Assembly (NCBI RefSeq): GCF_001625305.1
Contig: NW_017803379.1
Span: forward strand, 103,012-167,011
Source of the DNA: Branchiostoma belcheri
Taxonomy: Eukaryota; Chordata; Leptocardii; Amphioxiformes; Branchiostomatidae
Direction of reading: 5' to 3'
DNA: 64,000 nucleotides
Positions 53,935 through 64,000 of the stretch are shown piece after piece. Made by a program: the position numbers and the translations under genes. The notes below the pieces were generated by a model. It had not been told where the DNA came from and made no database searches. It saw only the letters and a list, made by a program, of their open reading frames with translations. How positions within the stretch are numbered: the stretch's first letter is position 1; each line of letters opens with the position of its first letter.

Positions 53935-54300
53935 CTGTTTCAAAATCATGAAAAGGGGCGATCATAAAGATATTATGAATAAAGCATTCAGTTTACATTC
54001 AGGAATCATGAAAGTCAACAGCCCATGAGAAAAGCAATTACTTCTAGGGTGATTGTTATGCATCGTCGTAAAAATTCATGTGTACTTTCATAAGCTCAGA
54101 AACAGGTTTTTCATGAGATTCTTGTTGCTCTTTAAGCCCCAAAGTTATCATCGACAAAACTTCATGGTTGATACTTTTGGTTTCAATATACAGAATGTAA
54201 CTGGTGATAAAGATATTAATAAAAGTATTCCCTTCACATTCAGTCGCCATGAAATCAAATGGTGCATGTCGGGAAATCATTTACACTTTGATTGTCATCA
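53935..54300 (+). repeat. Two-copy tandem duplication of about 225 bp
   Basis: GATCATAAAGATATTATGAATAAAGCATTC...TTACATTCAGGAATCATGAAA (53960-54012) recurs as GTGATAAAGATATTAATAAAAGTATTC...TCACATTCAGTCGCCATGAAA (54202-54255), followed in both by similar TTACTT / TTACACTTTGATTGT parts. Confidence 0.6.
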
Positions 54301-54617
54301 GTCAGTTTTCTGGAATCTATAACCCATAAAGCTACAGTTTAGAATGCAATTCAGGCCCATCATTTTGGACATCATTGCCCTCTTGTATATGGCTCAATCT
54401 TTATGGGCATATCTGCCTTAATGACCGGAACTCGTGTGTATGAAAGTCAGTCATGCTAGAGTTCATTAAAACTCTATGTTGTTTTACATTTGCAAGTTTC
54501 AAAATGAAGACTTTTTTCACTGCTGTTCATTCTTTCCGAAGTGGTTAAGCAAATTCAGTTATGTCCACAACGGGTGAACCTGTTACTCTGGCATTATACA
54601 ATCTCAATGACAAAGTC

Positions 54618-54649
54618 TGAGGAATCCTCTGTGAATAGAGGATTCCTCA
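54618..54649. repeat. Perfect short hairpin, 13-bp stem
   Basis: TGAGGAATCCTCT, loop GTGAAT, AGAGGATTCCTCA. Exact complementarity over 13 bp. It is not a bacterial-type terminator and carries no poly(T). It may be a footprint of a foldback element. Confidence 0.8.
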
Positions 54650-54769
54650 AGAATGAACCATACGTTATAAATATTATCCTTTCACAAGTAGGTATTCTCC
54701 TTCCTTTCAATTCACCCAACTGCAAGATTTAAGAGCTGAGATTCAGCTTTTTCCCCAGTCTTATGAACA

Positions 54770-54960
54770 GTAATTTCTCGGGAGGATAGCAGGAGGAAGA
54801 CATGATAAATCACGTCACAGCGGTGAGGACAGAGAGGATTTCAGGACCCCCAGAGGTCACAATTATCCCAATCACACACAGATCACACGCCTTTCCAGGA
54901 TCAGTGGGACAATATCTGTCCTTTTTAATATCACTAGATTTCAGGCCTTTCTTACACTGT
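54770..54960. promoter_or_regulatory. Candidate conserved non-coding element
   Basis: Unique block (AATCACGTCACAGCGGTG ... GGTCACAATTATCCC) with a CRE-like CACGTCA at 54812-54818. No coding support. Confidence 0.25.
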
Positions 54961-55019
54961 AAATATAGAATGCAACACAGTGTATTCTGTACCACACAAG
55001 TTACAATGAATGTACATGT

Positions 55020-55310
55020 ACTAGCCTGACCGCAGATCGGATTGCCTGAAGGCTGGAGGGAGATCCGACCACTGGGAAGGCTTGGAGTTGGACAGAAAAG
55101 AAAGAAAGATAGTGATGCGTCACTCACCCGAGACTTCAGTGAGAAACGTGCAAAATTTGAGACAATTTCCTGCTGTCCCAAAGCAAAACATTATTACAAC
55201 TGTTATCAATTCCAACATCTGGTACCTATATTTGAATTTTCGAAAGTGGTGCACGCGTGGCACGGGAGACGCATTCAAATTACAGTATGGAACCTTTGCA
55301 AGCCTGTGTG
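55020..55310. other. Unique CpG-retaining block, unassigned
   Basis: Contains GACCGCAGATCGGATTGC and GGTGCACGCGTGGCACGG. Overlapping 81- and 89-codon frames show no motif. Could be a non-coding element or repeat remnant. Confidence 0.25.
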
Positions 55311-55324
55311 ATAACTGTTACTGG

Positions 55325-55830
55325 TAGATCAGTTGATAGAGCTCTATCACAATTGGGCTAAAACATCAGAATCGAATTTTATCATGGCCCAGGTATGACA
55401 TGAACACTGAACTTAGTACGGTACAAATCATCTGTCACGGCCAGTGGAAGAGTAGCTCTACTGTTCATGGTTCAACCATTGAAACTGGTTTGAGATCACT
55501 TTGACTTTGACTTTTGCACTGACAAAGGTCATTACATTGTCTGGCTATCACTTTATTGAGTTTGACATGACGAATGACAGGGATTTTCATTGCACTTGTC
55601 GAAAAAATCTAGGCGGATTTCCCCGGTACATTGAACCTGTAAATAAAACAGTACATATATAACATCTGTCTTTTCTGTCACAACCAGTGGAAGAGTAGCT
55701 CAACTGTTCATTGAGTTCATGGTTGAGGATGACTTTGACTTTAGCAATGACAAAGGCCATTATAGTGTCTTGCTATCACATTATTGAATGTGTCATGACA
55801 GATGACAGGGATTTTCTGCACAAATCCCAG
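55325..55830 (+). mobile_element. SINE family C related, with duplicated tail
   Basis: A tRNA-like head (GTAGATCAGTTGATAGAGC, then AGAATCGAATTTTA) is followed by a module seen twice: CCAGTGGAAGAGTAGCTC... ACAAAGG(T/C)CATTA ...TGACAGGGATTTTC at 55441-55590 and 55685-55820 (245-bp spacing). The start of this module, TCTGTCACAACCAGTGGAAG, also ends the SINE copies at 9225 and 15425. Confidence 0.6.
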
Positions 55831-55839
55831 AAACGGTTG

Positions 55840-57600
55840 TAACAGTCACACATTACTCACTCTGTATATCCCAGATCAGACCAGTAGAGGCCAGTGGAGT
55901 TCCACTCGTCCAGAGAGACAAAGCCAAGGAGATTTACTGTGTTGGGGAGAAGATTTAGATGCTTAGCGTGTGCTTGGAAGGGTTGGAAAGGAGACAGAGA
56001 CTGCATCTCAAATGATGACGTACTGAACAAGTGAAATATACGAAGACCTCCTCTAAAGAAGCTAAAACTGAACTTATCATCCACTGTTTCAGAAAAAAAG
56101 TCAACCAAACAAGTCAAATTTACAATAGTAGCCAGAATTTATTGTACATCATTGTTTGTTCCCTCCCCCTTTTCATGCTACTTTGGGCAAGAATTTGCAA
56201 TAAACTAAGTTAACTCTACGTAGTTAATCTTTAGTTAAACTTTAGTTAAACTTTCTGGTTTTCAGGTTTTAATGAATAGTTCAATGACTTATAATGGAAG
56301 ATCAAGAGGGACCAGATAGAGATTTGGGGAAAGTCCGTACCTTGTACACAAAATTTCGCACACGGTGTGTATTTAGTGAAGTCTATTTTCCACCTAAATC
56401 TCAGTTTCTACCTTGTCTTGTTACTCCCTGCTGCCTAACCACATTACCGAATACAAATTTGTGCCCATCAGCTACCCTATACCAAGGTTAAATTGTTAGA
56501 GGAACAAGGAAATATATTAGTTTGGAATTAAGTTCAGGAAACTCCAGACCAGGTAATAGCCAATTTCCTTGCAAAACTTAAGTCCTGGAAATGCCCCGTA
56601 TACCATTACCTTGACACAGGATATACCGGACGCGTCGGATGCCATGGTTGGAGTCTGCACAATGAAGATAAAGACGGGTCTGGAGCAAACAAATTATGAG
56701 AACTCCAAGATGAGAAATGTGCTGGATTTGTGTGAGATAGCCGTGATGCATTTGTGAAATGGTGTGTGCAGATGGGATGATTCAGCAGGAGTAGTTTCTC
56801 TATGTGAGGCCACAGCAAGTAAATTTTATGGATGACATCTGCCTGAACATTGATATATTTGCCTGATCTTGAAAAAAAAAATTTCCCAAGGACACAACAT
56901 TGGGGCATACCGTATTCAAAGACAGTACCACTATTTTCATGAGTGAAAACCATTATAATACCGATGTCACAAATTGGTTTCTTAACAGGGTGCAGTGCTC
57001 CCTTTTCCTGATAGGGGGTAAAGCCCATAGCCCAAACAGTAAATACTGTTTACTATAGCCTTAGAGCAGACACACCATTCAAGATCAACTAAAGTAAAGA
57101 TGGACATGAAATGATTAATAACAAGTTTATTGCAAATTCCTGCATGCAGGCTAGTTGCAAATACCATGGACAAAAGAACATTCAAACAGGGTACAAAATA
57201 ACTAAAAAATCTATATAATAAGTGTAATTGTCTGAAACTATGTCTGAAGGGTTTGACTTCTCTTTTGTAAACCATGGAAGACATAATGTCCCACCTTTAA
57301 AAAAAACGTTAAAAAATAAGTTTTCTTTTGAATTAGTAAGTGGGCAAAACTGCTTACAATGACACAGGCATAAACATGCCAAATGTGATTCTTGTTTTGA
57401 GCACAACACAGAGAAGAATTTTGCAGATAAAATCAGGGATGGGCTGCGAAGTTCCGTGTCCGGAGTCTGGGCCGTTTCCACGTCCCCCATGTCTGCACGT
57501 GTTTTCCTGTTTATAGTAAACAAATATAGAATTAAATATGTTTACTGTACACAAATAAACATGTAAATAAGTGTAGCCAGCATCCATGGCTCGGTGGATT
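55840..57600. other. Non-coding sequence; small SINE core remnant
   Basis: No exon supported; frames of up to 140 codons on the minus strand (56606-57028) carry no motif. TTTCCCAAGGACACAACATTGGGG at 56881-56905 is a fragment of a minus-strand SINE family A core. CTCCCTGCTGCCTAACC (56426-56442) also occurs at 37800. Confidence 0.4.
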
Positions 57601-58740
57601 CCAACTCTGTGTTAATAAGTACAGTGAAATCTGTACAAGTGACTACCTCTACTTATTATTGGGACCACTTGGCTAATGTGAGCACTTTTTGGTAGTCCCT
57701 TAAATAATTTTTCCCATTGACATGAGCATTAAGAATCCTGTCTATTGTGACCACCTGTCCACATAGACTGTCAATGTGTCTTTCTAAATGTACTTAGTAG
57801 ACCAAGTCATTTATTGGTCTATGCAACTATATACTGAAGTTGTTTTGTAAATATGTATCATTTATACCTCTGTCCTTGTTGGCTGGTATGGCTACTAGCA
57901 GCAGTGTCTTGCACCTGTTTTGCCGCCACCTCCATCCTGTATGAGAAATCCTAATTATGACCAAATAAACAAACAAATAATTGGTTTGTAGAATGTTCTG
58001 AACCACATGCAGCTGCAAAGTAAAAAAAGAAGTGCAAAAATTTGAAATTTTGAAACTTTATTCTCAAGCTCAACTTCACAGACAATTTTTGTTGACTTTA
58101 GAATATTTAAGATTCATCAGTCATGAAAAAGTTTTGTACAGAAATTTATACTTTTAAGACTTAATTATACGCAATAAACAATGACTATCGACGAAGAGAA
58201 AACTGGATGCAACTCTGGTATTATGGTGACCGTCATAATTCCTTGCGATCCCCTATACAACTTCTAAAGATCATTGTTAGCATTTATGACGCTTTAAGTC
58301 CACCTGGCAGATCAGGTCAATGACTGTGTTAGGTGTGTACTGCTGGATTTTCACGTTTTGGGGTCATTTTTATAAATCTTCCATTCTAATCATCCCTCAG
58401 TAGCAGACAATGTGGCTACAAGCTCCCACAGACATAATTGGATGAGTTTGACTTGCCGACATATTTGAATGTCAACAGCTGTATCATACATAAAGTACAG
58501 CTTACCGCCCTTATTCAAGTTATTGCCTCCTTGAAAATGGAGGTATTGTTTTGGGTGTGTCTGCCTGTGTGTCCGTTTGTGTTTCCTGATATTTGTGGAC
58601 AGCATGTTATTTAATCTTTGGATGGATTGATATGAGACAAAGGTCAATCTTTGGCTTCCTGGCAGCTTTCCTTGGTACTCAGTAGTAGAACTTTTGTATT
58701 TTTTGTCATGAATTTTGATTTTTTGTGTGTGTGTGTATGT
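57600..58740. other. AT-rich non-coding sequence
   Basis: AACAAACAAACAA-type simple sequence near 57965, a (GT)n run at 58724-58735. Nothing further recognised. Confidence 0.45.
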
Positions 58741-59470
58741 TGTCGTGAAGACCACGTGGGACCAGGGGCCAGACTGTGAGTGGAAGCAATCATTGATTCA
58801 GAAGCAAAACAAAGCTAAGAATAGGATGGACTCTAGGCTAGGTAATATGAAGAAAACATACCTCAACATTTCAATATACCACACCATGACATCCTGGCAT
58901 ATTCGTCCAGTCCATAGTAACCGCTTCTGTGATGCGCCAAAAGAATATTCATCCGCCTCGAGACAAATATTAATGTTCCTCATAAAGCGATATTGTAGCA
59001 GAAAGATGTGGAAAATTGGTCGTCTGCTTCCAATCAATGTCTTCCTAAACCACCTGTTAGCACAATAGACCTAGCGCTATTTCAAAAGCCAAGGAAAACT
59101 CCTCTTGACAAAGAGATTAGACATAATTGTGGCAAGCCTCACTCCAGTAAGACTTGGCAGGCTATTTACAACACGAAAGAGAAGCAGGTCAGCAATTAGA
59201 GCTGTCCAATATTATCTGGTGCTTGCCGTCTTGCTTGACTGCTGTGTGCTTACCATCGTTAGCACTCTGTAATGGCCACTTCCTGGTCTTTTCCACAATT
59301 ACCAGCTATAAAGTTGTGCTGGGAAAATGTTTCACAGCTTGCCGTGGAGGGCATCCTGGCTGGGCTGCATGGGATTCAATCAGAGAAGTGTGTCATGCAG
59401 ACATTTGTTAGAAGCAGGAAGTTTACATCACCCTGGAGTGTTCAGCAATCACTGGAACTGAAGGGTAGGC
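58740..59470. promoter_or_regulatory. Large candidate conserved non-coding element
   Basis: Long unique block with CpGs (CATATTCGTCCAGTCC ... CTGTGATGCGCC ... CATCCGCCTCGAGAC ... ACCTAGCGCTATTTC). Several overlapping frames on both strands, none with a motif. Followed at once by LINE-derived sequence. Confidence 0.33.
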
Positions 59471-59484
59471 AGGGCTGGGAATAT

Positions 59485-59700
59485 TCCTTTTATTATTATT
59501 ATTTAATCTTCAAAGACACCTGGGTAGCTCCTTCAGCCAAAGCTGATTTCCAAGGAGGCCCAGGGGGGTACAATAAGTAAAAGAATAATAAATTATACAA
59601 AGTACATAACAAAAGATGTAAATGAAATCAATATAACTGGAAGTTATACATAAATAAATGAATAATACGAAGTTCAACATGAACTGAGGAAATTTACAAG
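59485..59700 (-). mobile_element. LINE 3' end fragment with (ATA)n tail
   Basis: Minus strand: CTGGGCCTCCTTGGAAATCAG, CTTTGGCTGAAGGAGCTACC and CAGGTGTCTTTGAAGATTAA followed by ATAATAATAATA. This is the conserved 3' UTR stem plus short tail typical of L2/CR1-type LINEs in lancelets. The coding part is absent. Confidence 0.6.
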
Positions 59701-60000
59701 AAAACATAACTTCAAATCATAATGATTATCATAATCAACGTAAATCGATTTTCGTTCAAAATGATTGGAGGTCAGAGGTCCTGCATACATGTACATACAC
59801 AAGTACAAGTACAAAGTATGAATTACCATAATTACTTTATATGGCTATCACTGTATGAATTTACATTGTGTAAGACTATTGATAATAAATAATCTAATTA
59901 GTACAAATTTTAAATATGTTTTTAGCAAAAATACAGACAGAGTAGTCAAGAAATTGTACACTATCAGTTTACAGCCTTACACAGTCAGACAGCCATTAAA
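59700..60000. other. AT-rich spacer
   Basis: Very AT-rich with TACATGTACATACACAAGTAC words; nothing recognised. Confidence 0.4.
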
Positions 60001-60300
60001 AGTTTGAATGATGCGGCCTTTATTGTGTAATTTGTGAGTATAAACCCAGCGGCTTATCTCACATGGAGCACTCCCTGCACTTTGCCCATCAACTGTTTCT
60101 GTCTATTACACAATCCAGCAGACAAGGGTGCCAACGAGAACTGTGGACCATACAGGGATTACTGCACTCCATTATGGAGAATAGCGCACATTTCACATCC
60201 TTAGTGTTTGCCGTTATCTGGCAACTTTACAGTTTAGATGGTTCCAACAGTCTTGCCCCGCTTGATGTGAAACTGTTAAAAGCAGTTAAGAATCCTAAAT
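60000..60300. promoter_or_regulatory. Candidate conserved non-coding element
   Basis: Unique block that starts GATGCGGCCTTTATTGTG (Hox/Cdx-like TTTATTG) and contains AACCCAGCGGCTTATCTC and CCAACGAGAACTGTGG. The 106-codon plus-strand frame has no motif or splice context. Confidence 0.3.
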
Positions 60301-60844
60301 GGTTTCTTCAAATTGCTTCTGGCAGTGGCAGTTCTGACCTGTCAGCAATACATGGGAGGATACGGTTGTTAAGAGAGGTTTAAGGATATTGGAGGGTTTA
60401 GAACTTTTCAGATCTGCCCGTACATGTAGGCTTGTAAAGTTTGAGGAGTTTGGTTTCTAACGAGGCTGTGTAGCATTAGATAGTGTCAGTGGAAATTGTC
60501 CTCATGCCCTTACAGCAGTTCACTCTGCAGTTCAACCTTGTTATACTGTCCAAATGTCTTTGAAGGTTTTCAGACAAATTGCTCATTGACTGGCTAGACG
60601 GTAATTGGTTTTATAGAGTGGGGAAGAGAGACAGAAAAGCGGGAGGAGGTAGCTGGATAAACCCATCAAGGGGGAGCATTTTGAAGTCTTTGGAGGTGAG
60701 GGTACAAAACTGCCCATTTGTTTCTTCACTCATTCATTCTGTAACCAAATACATGCAGTTACTGTATCATGAAATACATTTCATCAATTTTGCTTACTGT
60801 TTATTTGTCAGGTCCTCTTTAGGCCACACCAATATTTCACGGTC

Positions 60845-61055
60845 TGAATCAACTCCAAAATGTTCATATTCTGGCCCTAACATAAAGTTGACAAAAGTCC
60901 CTTTTCTTCAGAGCTGTTACAGTTTTTCCATCTATCAATGTAGCCCAGTACTTCATGGCTCCTATCATAGCATTTGGGCTAGGCCTGTTCTAATGTTTTT
61001 TGCCCTGTCGCTGCATCTCTGAAAAAATCCGAGAACCAACAAATTAAATAGTTGT
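60845..61055 (+). repeat. Interspersed repeat family F, copy 3 (longest)
   Basis: TGAATCAACTCCAAAATG, CTGTTACAGTTTTTCCATC and, about 100 bp further, CTGAAAAAATCCGAGAACC. Matches 10343-10445 in its first half and 19025-19185 in both modules. Confidence 0.55.
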
Positions 61056-61059
61056 GTAC

Positions 61060-61920
61060 ATGTATCTATATCTGTATAACAGGTCCACCCTTCAGTGGAA
61101 CACATCAGCATTCTAACTTGTTCGAGGACTTCAGTTGCCTTCCAGCTACCATAAATCACCTGTGAGTTTGTGTGGTATATATGTACTGTGTGTCCCACCT
61201 GAGGTTTAATGCTTTATCTCCTGAACCTTTTGGTCCTAGTCTTGATGTTAGTCCAATACATGTCCTCCCCATCCCACTTGATAGATGCCTCAGGAGTGAC
61301 CAGTGTTACAGGTGTCAGCTGATGACCCCCTCATGGGCACTTGTTGCCCATATTAGGAAGGTGATTGATATCTGATGGACACTTGTTGCCCATATAAGGG
61401 AGTTGATTTGTTGCTCCCGTGACCCCCAGTGACCCCTGTGTGCAAACACCACATGTCAGCTACAAACATATCTCATTTCCGCTGTGTCTAGTTTCAACTT
61501 TATATCAGACACATCTGGCCCATAAAAAACAACATTGACAAATACACGTTATATACATTGTACATATACACTGAACATAAACCTATATGGGCTGTGCACA
61601 TTTAGATCTCACACGTTTCCATTTCCTTGGAATTCGGTAATCATTTCACTCTCGCAGAAAGTGGACGCTAGTAACGTTAAATAAGTCTAGATGTTCTTGG
61701 TATGAATTTATGAATTTTCATCTTTCAGGTGACCTAGTGAGGCAAATCCCCAGTAGGTAGCTAGGCACCCATTCCAGATACATATCAGCATTATAAGTCT
61801 TCAAATACATCATATTTTAAAATGATGGCTTGGGATCATCCACCAAATATAGGTTAATGACAGTAACTCTCTACCTATCCATCATTAGTTGACTACTGGA
61901 CATGCCTGACATTATACCTG
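61060..61920. other. Non-coding sequence
   Basis: Contains a CACTTGTTGCCCATATTAGG...AGTTGATTTG-type local duplication at 61335-61410 (ACTTGTTGCCCATAT twice). No exon. Confidence 0.45.
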
Positions 61921-61922
61921 GG

Positions 61923-62024
61923 TAGCCTGGTACCCAGCCTTACAGCTTTGGCTGCTTTAATTTCCTGGAAAGGACAGCAACTGTTGGATGTAGGAAGCTG
62001 ACTAAAAGTCTGGGTACCAGGCTA
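61923..62024. mobile_element. TAGCCTGG foldback/MITE relative (102 bp)
   Basis: TAGCCTGGTACCCAG (61923-61937) and CTGGGTACCAGGCTA (62010-62024) are exact 15-bp inverted repeats around a 72-bp unique middle. The TAGCCTGG terminus equals that of the foldback at 44043. No target duplication was found here. Confidence 0.75.
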
Positions 62025-62029
62025 GTCAA

Positions 62030-64000
62030 ATCTCACACATATGGTTAATGTACCTACTCCCATAGATGGTTGAAAGAAAAGCTGTAAGCTTCTTATTTAT
62101 GAATTTTCAGAATTCTTCTGAGTGGCACTTCTATCAATCAACAGGTGGTTGATATCTCTTGATACCATGGTGTACCTTGTCTGATTTTCCACCCGATCAG
62201 CTCAAGACTTGAGAGAAGATCTAACAATTACAGAAATGGGGCCACCTTTCCTTGCTGAGGTCACAAGGTCAGGACGGGAGATTGAGGAAGGTATCACATG
62301 ACCCTGAGGTCAGGTACCTTGGGAGGTCCAGGTCTGTGGATCTGATGGTCTGTCTGCTGGAGAAAGATTTAATGTGCTTGTGTGTCACAGTCTCTTGTTT
62401 TATTGAGACAAGAGAGTTTTGGAGGGTCTGAAAGGGGAAGCTGATGGTTGTGGTTTGGACTAAATTGTGTGAAGTCATCAGACTGTGTACGAAGATACTT
62501 CACCGAGTTGCTATGCACTATGGGAGGAATAGGAATGGTGAGCCATAGCAGGATGTAGTGGGTTTGGGACAGATTCCTGTGGTAAAACTATTTGGAAAAG
62601 GCACTTTCTTCTTCGGGTTATCACCTGGAGGATGAGCATTGGATATCTAAGGACATTCTGGTATTTTTAGCAGTCAATATCTCAGTGGGAACAGATATTT
62701 GTATACTAAGTAGCAGTGTCCTTATTGGGGGATGGTGAAGATAATAATACAGTAGTTATTTTTCATAAGCAAGTTGGTGCGTAAAACAACCAACTAGATT
62801 GGAGAAGTCTAACATGCGTCAGTATGACACATTCAATAAGACCTTAGGTTTGTCTCAGTTTTATCTCAGCTTGATGACAAACAACTTGTTTGGCAGAAAT
62901 TCTTCAGAGTCAGGAATGCTAAAATCTGTCATCGGCCCCAGTTTGGATCCAGACAGCCCAGCCCCAAATGGTTAGGACCTTGGTAGAGATGTTTCCTGGT
63001 GCCTATAAATGGACCAGTGACTAAACATGCCTGCTACCCTTAAGCTTGTCATCACCTGTGGCTAACATTGGTTCCAGGGAGGCGTGCATGTCATTTCTAA
63101 AATCAGGATGACTAATGTTCTTCCTTGGGGAAATTCACACAAAAACAAAATGCCCAGTGGCTTATATCTTCTACAATCAATGCAAAGGTGATAAATGTTG
63201 TAACATCGTTAAAAGTCATATCATTTTGTACTTGTATTAAGAAATAGATGTTTCATAGATGCATAGATGCTTTTTAAATGTCGTCTCCTTTTTTTTCTAG
63301 CTCATTCCAGTAGTATCCTCTCAACTGTAGCAAATATTACCCAACTGAATTGCAGCTTAATTGATGAAATTAACCCTGACACAATCAAATAACAACTTCA
63401 TCTTTGCTGACATTCATGCTGTTTCATCCACAAGTGTTCAAAGCAACTTTTAGTTCAAGACAGAGCTGTATGGTTTTCCATTACAGTGACAGATTTGCCT
63501 GGTGATTGAAGTGTTTTTCTTCCTTCAATTTTCTAGGTCAGTTGTAACTTGCCTTGATGCCAGTTATATGTTTCGATAAACAATCTCGGCCCTATGAATA
63601 TCAGTCTTGTGGAGACCTCAAACCTTGTCATCAGTCATCATTAAGTGGTGATGGACCAAATTCATTAACAGAATTTTTTTTCTTGGATTCAATTTAGTGG
63701 GTCAATTACTATTGTCCCAATTATACTCACCCCATTACACACAGGACTTCTAACCATGTAATATATAAGGTGAATGAAAGACATGTGCAGTCTGTTGTTG
63801 CCAGGTAGTACATGTTCAAAAGTACAGACATAAAGGAAAAAAACATCCTGAAAAATACTTCCCAGGGGTTACATCATTCTGATTTTTCCATTTCTGAATG
63901 CAGTGATGATCTGAGTCCAAAATTCATTGTTTGAATTATAAACCACCTTAATGTGTTGACTTTGAATGTTGCTTCTATCTATGGTAGCATTTAGTGCTAT
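62030..64000. other. Non-coding sequence to the window end
   Basis: No exon, RNA gene or clear repeat. A possible SINE core scrap (GGAAAAGGCACTTTCTTC) lies at 62594-62611. The stretch 62110-62480 is somewhat GC-richer and unique. Confidence 0.4.

Noticed and set aside
56820..56880. Further PIF/Harbinger-like MITE end
   Set aside because: TTATGGATGACATCTGC and a poly(A) tract resemble the left end, but the match is too short to support.
56606..57028. 140-codon minus-strand frame
   Set aside because: Contains a SINE core scrap and poly(A) tract; no motif recognised.
60579..61022. 147-codon plus-strand frame
   Set aside because: Its second half is the interspersed repeat family F, and the first half has no motif or splice context.

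Overview
The window looks like a stretch of animal genome, most likely a lancelet (Branchiostoma) or another invertebrate deuterostome. This rests on base composition near 40% GC by eye, sparse coding sequence, very frequent ACATGTACATGT-type words, dense tRNA-headed SINEs with a shared 'CCTTGGGAAAGGCACTT' core, small foldback elements starting TAGCCTGG, and CR1-like LINE tails. The species assignment is inference. There are no operons, ribosome binding sites, CRISPR arrays or other bacterial features.

Only one segment reads as an ordinary host coding exon: a plus-strand terminal exon at 18652-18847. It has a good 3' splice site, 64 codons and a stop. I do not recognise the protein. Everything before it (1-18651) may be intronic or upstream sequence of that gene, but no earlier exon could be supported. 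Everything after it is 3' UTR plus intergenic (or other-intron) DNA. Two other segments have protein-level signal and are mobile-element debris on the minus strand: a GIY-YIG-associated tail typical of Penelope-like retroelements (21345-21545) and the C-terminal tail of a LINE reverse transcriptase followed by a (TGAG)n end (26005-26325).

The rest is a mosaic of repeats and unique blocks. Mobile elements: two near-complete copies of a non-autonomous PIF/Harbinger-like element with 33-bp terminal inverted repeats and TTA/TAA target duplications (29909-30308 and 45797-46168); a 106-bp foldback element with perfect 45-bp arms and a 9-bp target duplication (44043-44148) and a relative at 61923-62024; a mariner-like MITE (5862-6057); three copies of a CAGGGC-ended, hAT-like MITE; a small palindromic element at 8567-8704; and at least three SINE families. 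Anonymous interspersed families include one with five copies marked by TGTAGCAAGTGGCAGGACAG. Tandem arrays: a 43-bp minisatellite of about ten copies (39885-40320), a 123-bp array (48820-49285), a roughly 100-150-bp array (51330-51870), and several old, strongly diverged local duplications at 0.7-1.3, 4.6-5.4, 6.4-7.5, 20.3-20.6 and 26.7-27.6 kb.

Between the repeats lie unique, CpG-retaining blocks of 150-600 bp that do not look like coding sequence or repeats, for example 9840-10160, 10800-11240, 17150-17830, 33020-33440, 43470-43810, 46930-47200, 50290-50700, 51870-52470, 58740-59470 and 60000-60300. Their number suggests a cis-regulatory landscape of conserved non-coding elements, but that needs cross-species alignment. 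I see no new protein-coding system. The most useful new material is the set of non-autonomous elements with their target-site evidence and the SINE placed directly before the terminal exon.
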